Part shown: positions 1 through 6,165 of the stretch, in pieces
Layout: each line of letters begins with the position of its first letter
Position numbering within the stretch: the first letter of the stretch is position 1
Origin: CAZQSL01 sp964595945
Lineage (GTDB): Bacteria; UBP15; UBA6099; JAJRTR01
DNA length: 10,506 nt
Direction of reading: 5' to 3'
Assembly (NCBI GenBank): GCA_964595945.1
Contig: CAZQSL010000124.1
Coordinates: forward strand, 1 to 10,506
Made by a program: the position numbers and the translations under genes
The notes under the pieces: generated by a model
What the model saw: the letters and a program-made list of their open reading frames with translations, nothing else
What the model was told of the DNA's origin: nothing
Database searches by the model: none

Positions 1-989
1 GATGAATACGTGGATTGTTTCTCAAACGAAGTTTTTATGAAACAAAACTCTCCTGGGACGCAGTCGGCCGCATCGAAGACCTCTACATACGTCTGCGCAG
101 CGGTCGCTTTGTACAATCCGGCCGCGGCCTCTCGCGCAGAAAATGCCATAAGGTTGCATTCAAGTCAAACATGACAAAAGAAGCCTTCGAAAACATGGTC
201 GAGACGGCCAGGGAATACATACGCGCCGGAGATATTTTCCAGGTCGTGCTTTCACAGCGTTTTTCCACCAGGATCGAAGTCCCTCCCTTCGATATCTACA
301 GAGTGCTCCGCTCGGTCAACCCCTCGCCGTACATGTTTCACCTCGATCTTGGTGACATGCAGCTTGTAGGGTCTTCGCCCGAGACACTCGTGTCCGTGCG
401 CGATGGCGTCGCGCGCTACCGGCCACTTGCCGGGACACGCCCCCGCTGCGCTGATCCCGAACTCGAAAAGGAAGTCGTCGCCGGCCTCCTCGCTGACGAA
501 AAAGAGCGCGCCGAACACATCATGCTCGTCGATCTCGGGCGCAATGACCTCGGCCGCATCGCAGCTCCCGGCACAGTGCATGTCGACGATCTGATGACTA
601 TCGAAAAGTATTCCCATGTCATGCACATAGTCTCCAACATCACCGCCAGACTCGCCAATGACAAAACGCCGCTCGATGTCCTTCGCGCCTGCTTCCCGGC
701 GGGCACTGTATCTGGTGCGCCAAAAGTCCGCGCCATGGAAATCATCGACGAACTCGAACCCACCCGCCGCGGCTCATACGCCGGCGCCATCGGCTACCTG
801 AGTTTCTCGGGCTATTTTGACTCCTGCATCACCCTCCGCACTATCGCCGTCAAGGGCGACAGGGCATACATACAGGCCGGCGCGGGCATTGTCGCCGACT
901 CCGACCCCGAAAGCGAATATCACGAAACCTGCAACAAGGCGCGCGCTCTGCTGCTCGCCATCGAAAAAGCATCCGAAGGTGTCCTATGA
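1..989 (+). CDS. trpE: Anthranilate synthase component I (partial, 5' end outside window; probable frame disruption near 32-36)
   Basis: TrpE makes anthranilate from chorismate using ammonia supplied by TrpG, the first committed step of tryptophan synthesis. The chorismate-binding catalytic domain is complete. In the frame read from position 15 it begins at SNMTKEAF (residues 51-58), followed by GDIFQVVLSQRF, LVGSSPETLV, PLAGTRPR, HIMLVDLGRNDLGR, the FPAGTVSGAPK loop, and AGAGIVADSDPESEYHET near the C-terminus. This frame has a stop at 3-5, so a normal TrpE of about 490 residues cannot be read through it. The other forward frame from position 2 gives NTWIVSQTKF and then stops at 38-40. Removing one T from the T5 run at 32-36 joins NTWIVSQTKF to YETKLSWDAVGRIEDL, which reads as ordinary TrpE linker sequence. 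The true start and the tryptophan feedback site lie upstream. The stop overlaps the trpG start (ATGA). PRC follows AGTR where PRG is usual. Identity is near certain; whether the gene is intact is unknown. Confidence 0.93.
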
Positions 990-1549
990 TCGCCGTCATC
1001 GACAACTATGATTCTTTCACATATAACCTCGTGCAGTATTTCTTCGAGTTCGTTTCCGATGTGAAAGTATTCCGCAACGACAAGGTCACCATCGGCGAAC
1101 TCGAATCGCTCGCACCCTCCCATATTGTCATTTCTCCCGGCCCCGGCACTCCCTATGATGGCGGCATCAGCATGGAAACCATTCGCCATTTCGCCGGCAA
1201 AACCCCCCTCTTCGGCGTCTGCCTCGGTCACCAGTGCATCGTCGAGGTCTTTGGCGGCAAAGTCGTCCGCGCTCCGCGCCTCATGCACGGCAAAACTTCT
1301 GAAATCATACATGACTGCGAAGGTGTTTTCAGAGGTATTCCCAATCCCTTCACCGCTACGCGCTATCATTCTCTTATTGCTGATCCATCCACCATCCCGC
1401 CCGAACTCGTCGTCACCGCGCACACTGGCGAAAACGAAATCATGGGCGTCCGCCACCGTGACTTTGCCGTCGAAGGAGTTCAGTTCCACCCCGAATCCAT
1501 CCTGACAGCTCACGGTAAAACCATCATTTGCAATTTCCTGTCACAATGA
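986..1549 (+). CDS. trpG: Anthranilate synthase component II, glutamine amidotransferase
   Basis: This class I glutamine amidotransferase hydrolyses glutamine and channels ammonia to TrpE. The 187-residue length is that of a stand-alone TrpG; there is no fused TrpD domain. Visible motifs are IDNYDSFTYNL (residues 5-15), SPGPGTP (50-56), the nucleophile elbow GVCLGHQ with Cys79, HGKTS (101-105), which is typical of the synthase-associated family, and QFHPES with the catalytic pair His168/Glu170. The ATG overlaps the trpE stop by four bases, implying translational coupling, and GAAGG at 975-979 is a suitable ribosome binding site. PabA, the folate paralogue, is almost indistinguishable in sequence and may share the subunit, but the trp operon context supports TrpG. 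Confidence 0.96.
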   Translation: MIAVIDNYDSFTYNLVQYFFEFVSDVKVFRNDKVTIGELESLAPSHIVISPGPGTPYDGGISMETIRHFAGKTPLFGVCLGHQCIVEVFGGKVVRAPRLMHGKTSEIIHDCEGVFRGIPNPFTATRYHSLIADPSTIPPELVVTAHTGENEIMGVRHRDFAVEGVQFHPESILTAHGKTIICNFLSQ

Positions 1550-1598
1550 CTCGGCGGCCACTTCGCGCCGCATATCTTATGAAACGACCTTGATCACA

Positions 1599-2399
1599 AT
1601 GTCTACAATTCTCGACAGCATAATAGCCCGCAAACGCGAAGAACTCGCAATCCGCAAACGTGAAATGACCATCCCTGAAATCCGCGACATGGCAGCCGCC
1701 CGCCCCGCTCCACGTGGCTTTGCCCGCTCAATCGCCTCCGCATCCCGCCCCGCTGTCATCGCCGAACTCAAAAAGGCGTCGCCTTCAAAAGGGCTCATCA
1801 AACCCGATTTCGACCCCGCCGTCATTGCATCGGCTTACGACTCTAACGGTGCGGCAGCCATCTCGGTGCTCACCGAAAGCCGTTACTTCCTCGGTGACAT
1901 CGAATACCTTACGACAGTTTCAGCCGTTACGACAGTACCGCTTCTTCGCAAGGATTTTATCGTTGATTTTTACCAGATAGAGGAAGCCCGCGCTTACGGC
2001 GCTGATGCCGTGTTGCTGATCGTCGCCGCTCTCGATGGCCAGCTCATCGACGAACTGTCCCACGCGGCGGCAGAGTCCGGACTCGACACGCTCGTGGAAA
2101 TCCATTCTCCTTACGAACTCGACACCGCCCTTTCGTGCCGCGCTTCCGTCGTCGGAGTCAACAACCGCAATCTCAAGACCGGCGAAGTATCCTTGACCAA
2201 CAGTATCGCCCTTGCCCCGCTTTTCCCCCCCGATACCCTTCGCATCAGCGAAAGCGGCATCTCTGGCTCCGATGACATCAGACTGCTCACTTCCGCCGGC
2301 TACGCCGGGTTTCTCATCGGCGAGTCACTCATAAAAACAGACGACCCGGGCCGTGCGCTCGCCTCGCTGATCAGATCATCAAAGGATGGACAGACATGA
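1599..2399 (+). CDS. trpC: Indole-3-glycerol phosphate synthase
   Basis: TrpC is a (beta/alpha)8-barrel enzyme that closes the indole ring, converting carboxyphenylamino-deoxyribulose phosphate to indole-3-glycerol phosphate. From ATG 1599 the protein has 266 residues, normal for a monofunctional enzyme, with no TrpF domain fused to it. Signature segments are VIAELKKASPSKGLI (catalytic Lys on beta-strand 1), FLGDIEYL, LLRKDFIVDFYQIEEA, VLLIVAAL, VVGVNNRNL, ISESGI and GFLIGESL in the phosphate-binding C-terminal half. An in-frame TTG at 1590 would add three residues. I prefer the ATG because the family usually begins with a short leader before the LDSIIARKREEL-type helix, but no clear ribosome binding site decides it. 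The stop overlaps the trpB start as ATGA. Confidence 0.95.
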   Translation: MSTILDSIIARKREELAIRKREMTIPEIRDMAAARPAPRGFARSIASASRPAVIAELKKASPSKGLIKPDFDPAVIASAYDSNGAAAISVLTESRYFLGDIEYLTTVSAVTTVPLLRKDFIVDFYQIEEARAYGADAVLLIVAALDGQLIDELSHAAAESGLDTLVEIHSPYELDTALSCRASVVGVNNRNLKTGEVSLTNSIALAPLFPPDTLRISESGISGSDDIRLLTSAGYAGFLIGESLIKTDDPGRALASLIRSSKDGQT

Positions 2400-3598
2400 T
2401 TTCCCAACCTGACGCTACCGGACACTTCGGGAAGTTCGGCGGCAAATATGTCCCTGAAACACTCTATGCGGCACTCGAACAGCTCGAAGAGTGTTACCTT
2501 GCCGCCAAAGAGGATCCCGATTTCAAAAAGGAATACCTCTACTATCTCAGGCATTATCTCGGGCGCCCTACCCCGCTCTACTACGCCGCGGAGTTTTCGA
2601 AACGCATCGGGCGCGGCAACCGGGTATTAGTCAAACGCGAAGACCTCAACCATACGGGCGCGCACAAGATGAACAACACTCTCGGTCAGGGCATGCTTAC
2701 CCGGCGCCTCGGCAAAAGGCGCATCCTCGCCGAAACCGGCGCCGGTATGCACGGCGTCGCCACTGCTACCGCCGCCGCTCTGCTCCGCCTCGAATGTGAA
2801 GTATTTATGGGCGAGGTTGACATCAAGAGACAATCTCAGAATGTCAGCCGCATGAAGATGCTCGGCGCTAAGGTCACGGCTGCGACCACTGGTTCACGCA
2901 CGCTCAAGGACGCGACCAACGAAGCGATGCGCACGTGGATTGCCGAAGTCGAAACCACTCACTTCGTGATCGGATCGATTGTCGGCCCGCATCCCTTCCC
3001 GGTGATAGTGCGTGATTTCCAGCGTGTTATCGGCGACGAAGCACGCGCGCAGTGCCTCGAACAGGAAGGCCGCCTGCCCGATATGATAGTCGCCTGCGTG
3101 GGCGGCGGCAGCAACGCCATTGGAGCATTTTATCCGTTCCTCGATGACGATGGTGTCGAGCTCGTCGGTGTCGAAGCGGCAGGCCGCGGTCTTGACTCCG
3201 GTCTGCATGCCGCTTCGCTATCACTCGGCACGCTCGGCATTATCCACGGCGCTAAGACTTTCCTCCTTCAGGACGAAGACGGTCAGATCACGGAGGCGCA
3301 TTCGGTTTCCGCCGGCCTCGACTATCCCGGCACCGGTGCGGAGCATTCGCACCTGCAAGACATCGGCCGCGCAAAATACACATCCGTGACTGACGATCAG
3401 GCGATTGACGCACTACTCACTTTTACACGTGACGAAGGCATCATACCGGCTCTCGAAAGTTCGCACGCGCTCGCTCATGTTCTCTACGGCGATGTGGGAG
3501 AAAACAGGACGATCATCGTCAACCTCTCTGGCAGAGGCGACAAGGACATGGGCATCGTCGATGAATACCTCAAGGCAAGGAACGGGGGGCAGTTATGA
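2396..3598 (+). CDS. trpB: Tryptophan synthase beta chain
   Basis: The PLP-dependent beta subunit condenses indole, received through the tunnel from TrpA, with serine. The 400-residue length and motifs are those of the common TrpB1 type: FGKFGGKYVPETL at the N-terminus, KREDLNHTGAHKMNNTLGQ with the PLP Schiff-base lysine at Lys91, the COMM-domain entry ETGAGMHGVATATA, RQSQNVSRMKMLGA, the glycine-rich phosphate cup GGGSNAIG, HGAKTFLLQDEDG and the C-terminal SGRGDKD. One residue stands out: Met118 (ATG at 2747-2749) occupies the slot of Salmonella Gln114 in ETGAGQHG, part of the loop that holds the substrate carboxylate. AAAGGA at 2381-2386 serves as the ribosome binding site. The start overlaps the trpC stop and the stop overlaps the trpA start, so expression is probably coupled. 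Confidence 0.97.
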   Translation: MISQPDATGHFGKFGGKYVPETLYAALEQLEECYLAAKEDPDFKKEYLYYLRHYLGRPTPLYYAAEFSKRIGRGNRVLVKREDLNHTGAHKMNNTLGQGMLTRRLGKRRILAETGAGMHGVATATAAALLRLECEVFMGEVDIKRQSQNVSRMKMLGAKVTAATTGSRTLKDATNEAMRTWIAEVETTHFVIGSIVGPHPFPVIVRDFQRVIGDEARAQCLEQEGRLPDMIVACVGGGSNAIGAFYPFLDDDGVELVGVEAAGRGLDSGLHAASLSLGTLGIIHGAKTFLLQDEDGQITEAHSVSAGLDYPGTGAEHSHLQDIGRAKYTSVTDDQAIDALLTFTRDEGIIPALESSHALAHVLYGDVGENRTIIVNLSGRGDKDMGIVDEYLKARNGGQL

Positions 3599-4386
3599 CA
3601 ATCAGCGAAAAAATCAGCGAATCGAAATCCAGAGGACACGGCGCCCTCGCCATGTACGCCCCCGCTGGCGACCCGGATATTGAACGATCCATCGACATAT
3701 ATCGCGCGATCGGAGCAGGCGGCGCGGATGTTATCGAAATCGGTATCCCATACTCGGACCCGATGATGGACGGTCCCATCCTGCAGGCCGCTTATACACG
3801 CGCGCTCAAAAATGGTTTCAAACTTTCAGGCCTCCCGAAATTTATCGAACGCGTCCGAGAAGTTTCAGGACTGCCTGCACTGGTGATGACATGCTTCAAC
3901 CCGGTATTCCAGTATGGCGCCGAAAAATTCATAACTGACATCCATAGCGCTGGCGCGGACGCGATCCTGCTCGTCGATCTGCCACCCGACCACTGGGGCG
4001 CTCTCCGCGATCATGCGGACTCGATCGGCCTCGGTACCATTCACCTCGCCACCCCCGTGACTTCGCCTGCACGCCTTAAATACATCGGCTCTCTATCATC
4101 ACCTTTTACCTATTGTGTCTCACGCATGGGCATCACCGGGGCGCGCACCGAAATGGGTGAAGTTGAAAAATACATCGACTCGGTGCGCGAAGCATCCAAA
4201 TCACCAGTAATGGTTGGTTTCGGAATTTCTTCACCAGATCAGGCTCAGGCAGTACGACATTTCGCAGATGGTGTTATAATAGGTACTGCACTGACGAAGA
4301 TCGTCGAGCGGAATCTCGGCGACCACGCAGCCGCCTGCCGCGAAGTCGAACTTTTCACGACCTCGATCAAGCAGGCGCTCACCTGA
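3595..4386 (+). CDS. trpA: Tryptophan synthase alpha chain
   Basis: The alpha subunit is a TIM barrel that cleaves indole-3-glycerol phosphate to indole and glyceraldehyde 3-phosphate, passing indole to TrpB. The 263 residues match the usual length. The catalytic acids are visible: Glu48 in VIEIGIPYSDP and Asp59 in MMDGPILQ, corresponding to Glu49 and Asp60 of the enteric enzymes. Other family segments are YAPAGDPD, VMTCFNPVFQYG, ILLVDLPP, the loop SRMGITGAR and the phosphate-binding VGFGISSPDQA and GVIIGTAL. The ATG is embedded in the trpB stop (ATGA), with a purine-rich stretch AAGGAACGGGGGG at 3577-3589 just upstream. It is the last biosynthetic gene of the cluster, and pilT follows after 22 bases. 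Confidence 0.97.
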   Translation: MTISEKISESKSRGHGALAMYAPAGDPDIERSIDIYRAIGAGGADVIEIGIPYSDPMMDGPILQAAYTRALKNGFKLSGLPKFIERVREVSGLPALVMTCFNPVFQYGAEKFITDIHSAGADAILLVDLPPDHWGALRDHADSIGLGTIHLATPVTSPARLKYIGSLSSPFTYCVSRMGITGARTEMGEVEKYIDSVREASKSPVMVGFGISSPDQAQAVRHFADGVIIGTALTKIVERNLGDHAAACREVELFTTSIKQALT

Positions 4387-4408
4387 CATTTTCGGAGGAA
4401 GACCGGCG

Positions 4409-5623
4409 ATGCATATTAATGAACTACTGAAGCAAATGTGCGAATATGGAGGCTCCGACCTGCACCTAAAAGTCGGCAGTCCCCCTATCGCGCGTATTGA
4501 CGGTGCTCTCAAACAACTCAATCGCGATCGCCTCAGTGCGGATGCCATCAACCAGATGATATATAGCATCCTCAATGAAGCTCAGAAAAAAGAGTTCACC
4601 ATCAATAAAGAACTCGACTTCGCCTACGGCGTACCGGGCGTCGCGCGATTCCGCGTCAACCTCTGTCAGCAGCGTGGCACAATGCGCGTCGTAATGAGGA
4701 TCGTCCCCTTCGATGTCAAAAACTTTCAGGAACTCGGCCTGCCCGAGGAACCTCTCATGTATATGTGCGAGCAAAACCGCGGCCTCGTCCTCGTCACCGG
4801 CCCCACCGGAAGTGGTAAATCTACCACCCTCGCTTCGATGATCAACTATATCAACAATACCCGCAACACCCACATCGTCACGGTCGAAGACCCCATAGAA
4901 TTTCTGTATCGCGACAACAAGTGCATCATAAGCCAGCGCGAGGTCGGCACCGATACGGACTCATTTCCCATCGCGCTCCGGCATGTACTCCGCCAGGACC
5001 CCGACGTCATCCTCATTGGGGAAATGCGCGACCTCGATACAATTGCCACAGCTCTCACCGCTGCCGAAACCGGACACCTTGTTTTCAGCACTCTTCACAC
5101 CACTGACGCTCCAGGTACCATCGACCGCATCATCGACGTTTTCCCGCCGCACCAGCAATCACAGATACGCATCCAGCTTTCCAATGCTCTCATGGGTATC
5201 GTATCGCAAAAAGTTCTCCCGGTCGCATCCGGCGTAGGCCGCGTGCCGGCAACGGAAATCATGATCTCAACTCCACGCATACGGCAACTGATACTCGAAC
5301 ACTCCACTCCTCCCGCCTTCTACGAAGCGATACTCGGCTCCCCTGACTTCCTCCACATGCACACGATGAATCAGGACCTTGTACGCCTCGTCAAAAATAA
5401 CACCATCACCATGGACTGTGCTCTGACCAATTCCCCCAACCCTGACGACTTCAAACTCAACATGAGAGGTATCTTCTCCGGCGGGACAAAAGACGACGAC
5501 CTTTTCAGCGGCTCCGGACAGGCAGGCGCTACTCCGGGAGCAGGTGGCGTGAGCGGCAGCGCACCCGCTGTAAAACCCCCGCCCTCCAGTAAACCGGGCT
5601 TCGGCGGCAGATACAACGTCTGA
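4409..5623 (+). CDS. pilT: Type IV pilus retraction ATPase, PilT family
   Basis: PilT is a cytoplasmic hexameric ATPase of the secretion superfamily that powers type IV pilus retraction in twitching, surface sensing and DNA uptake. Seen in order: an N-terminal PAS-like region opening INELLKQMCEYGGSDLHLKV, Walker A GPTGSGKSTT (131-140), Asp box TVEDPIEF (158-165), Walker B DPDVILIGEMRD (197-208), His box TGHLVFSTLHT (221-231), IDVFPPHQQ, and TPRIRQLILE (288-297), equivalent to the AIRNLIRE motif that sets PilT apart from assembly ATPases of the PilB type. Residues from about 355 to 404 form a Gly/Ser/Pro-rich, probably disordered tail beyond the usual PilT end (typically 340-370 residues). GGAGGA at 4394-4399 gives a strong ribosome binding site. 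PilU is a possible alternative; the motor motifs do not separate them securely. Confidence 0.93.
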   Translation: MHINELLKQMCEYGGSDLHLKVGSPPIARIDGALKQLNRDRLSADAINQMIYSILNEAQKKEFTINKELDFAYGVPGVARFRVNLCQQRGTMRVVMRIVPFDVKNFQELGLPEEPLMYMCEQNRGLVLVTGPTGSGKSTTLASMINYINNTRNTHIVTVEDPIEFLYRDNKCIISQREVGTDTDSFPIALRHVLRQDPDVILIGEMRDLDTIATALTAAETGHLVFSTLHTTDAPGTIDRIIDVFPPHQQSQIRIQLSNALMGIVSQKVLPVASGVGRVPATEIMISTPRIRQLILEHSTPPAFYEAILGSPDFLHMHTMNQDLVRLVKNNTITMDCALTNSPNPDDFKLNMRGIFSGGTKDDDLFSGSGQAGATPGAGGVSGSAPAVKPPPSSKPGFGGRYNV

Positions 5624-5875
5624 TTGTCATTGCCGAGTGCTGGAAAGGCAATACTTTCAGCGAATATGTAATAATTGCCGCTATGGAGAGTCATATCGCA
5701 TTTCATGTAATGTTGAAAACTTGAATATGATATACAAAGCTGCAAATTGAAACCTGATCTCCCTTGAGAATCAGTTGAGCGATTAACATGATATTTTGGA
5801 AATGTTATCATTTCAAGAATACAATGTATAGGGAAGAAGTTAGATTCTCACTTACGCATGACAGCCACACTTCTA
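5624..5875. other. AT-rich intergenic spacer between pilT and the B12 operon promoter
   Basis: No gene is supported here. The stretch is clearly richer in A and T than the coding regions on both sides. Just after the pilT stop, ATTGCC (5629-5634) and GGCAAT (5647-5652) can form a 6-bp stem with a 12-base loop but no U tract, so it is at most a weak end for the trp-pilT transcript. A small perfect hairpin, GAAATG/CATTTC (5799-5814, loop TTAT), lies 62 bases before the promoter -35 box and has no recognised role. Long minus-strand reading frames crossing the area are shadows of pilT and btuB. Confidence 0.6.
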
Positions 5876-5905
5876 TTGACTGACGTTTTACCATGCTGCT
5901 ATAAT
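5876..5905 (+). promoter_or_regulatory. Sigma70-type promoter of the B12 uptake operon
   Basis: TTGACT (5876-5881) and TATAAT (5900-5905) match the -35 and -10 consensus (five of six and six of six) with an 18-base spacer. Transcription would begin near 5911-5914, immediately before the first paired strand of the cobalamin riboswitch. That is where a riboswitch promoter is expected, and it supports both assignments. Confidence 0.85.
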
Positions 5906-5912
5906 ACTTATG

Positions 5913-6078
5913 AAAAGCTGCCGTCTCGCAATACTGGAGACAATAGGGAAGACGGTGAAAAGCCGTCACGGACCGGCCGCTGTAACCGGGGACGAAAGCC
6001 CAGCAAGCCACTGCCCTGCGGGTGGGAAGGTACGGCGAGTAGGATGATCCGGGAGTCAGAAGACCTGCGGCAGCACTC
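5913..6078 (+). ncRNA. Cobalamin (vitamin B12) riboswitch aptamer
   Basis: The leader carries the conserved cobalamin aptamer core. P1 pairs GCTGCCG (5917-5923) with CGGCAGC (6068-6074), seven perfect base pairs. P2 is GTCTC (5923-5927) with GAGAC (5937-5941). GGGAA (5946-5950) precedes a stem GACGG/CCGTC, followed by the core CGGACCGGCCGCTGTAACCGG (split here as CGGACCGG then CCGCTGTAACCGG), then GCCACTGC, GGTGGGAAGG and the B12 box AGTCAGAAGACCTGC (6054-6068). These follow the known consensus order. Such elements sense adenosyl-, methyl- or hydroxocobalamin and turn off uptake genes when B12 is plentiful. The downstream genes (TonB receptor and BtuF-like protein) are the expected targets. 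Confidence 0.95.
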
Positions 6079-6086
6079 ATAGTGAA

Positions 6087-6109
6087 AAAACCTCCCGGAA
6101 TGAGGTTTT
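6087..6109 (+). promoter_or_regulatory. Hairpin just downstream of aptamer P1 (possible P13/L13 kissing-loop element)
   Basis: AAAACCTC (6087-6094) pairs perfectly with GAGGTTTT (6102-6109) around the seven-base loop CCGGAAT. It starts 13 bases after P1. Many cobalamin riboswitches have a regulatory hairpin at this place whose loop kisses loop L5 of the aptamer when ligand binds. The CCGG in the loop has several complementary CCGG sites in the core, so such a contact is possible but not shown. CTCCCGGA (6092-6099) is also the exact complement of TCCGGGAG (6048-6055), at the edge of the B12 box, which offers a mutually exclusive fold. Confidence 0.6.
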
Positions 6110-6131
6110 GCGCATCCAATATCACGCAGAC

Positions 6132-6165
6132 AAAAACCGGTCCTCGTGCAGGGACCGGTTTTTTT
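6132..6165 (+). terminator. Intrinsic terminator of the riboswitch expression platform
   Basis: AAAAACCGGTCC (6132-6143) and GGACCGGTTTTT (6152-6163) form a perfect 12-bp stem with the 8-base loop TCGTGCAG, followed by two more T. The run of seven T ends at 6165, one base before the btuB ATG. The stem's 3' arm also contains the only purine-rich stretch (AGGGA, 6150-6154) suitably placed for ribosome binding, so the folded hairpin would block both transcription and translation of the receptor. Confidence 0.9.

Noticed and set aside
252..790. Minus-strand open frames opposite trpE (252-626 and 416-790)
   Set aside because: Composition-driven shadows of a strongly conserved + strand gene; no matching family features.
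5629..5652. ATTGCC/GGCAAT stem as a terminator for pilT
   Set aside because: Only six base pairs, a 12-base loop and no T run; too weak to call a terminator.
5371..5811. 146-codon minus-strand open frame at the end of pilT
   Set aside because: Mostly antisense to pilT with no ribosome binding site or recognisable motif; a coding shadow.
5799..5814. GAAATG-TTAT-CATTTC palindrome as an operator
   Set aside because: A 6-bp arm palindrome in an AT-rich spacer is expected by chance, and it does not overlap the promoter.
6082..6165. Upstream extension of the receptor gene to a GTG start at 6082
   Set aside because: The extra 28 residues are encoded by the riboswitch expression platform and terminator and would bury the signal peptide; ATG 6166 gives a normal signal sequence.
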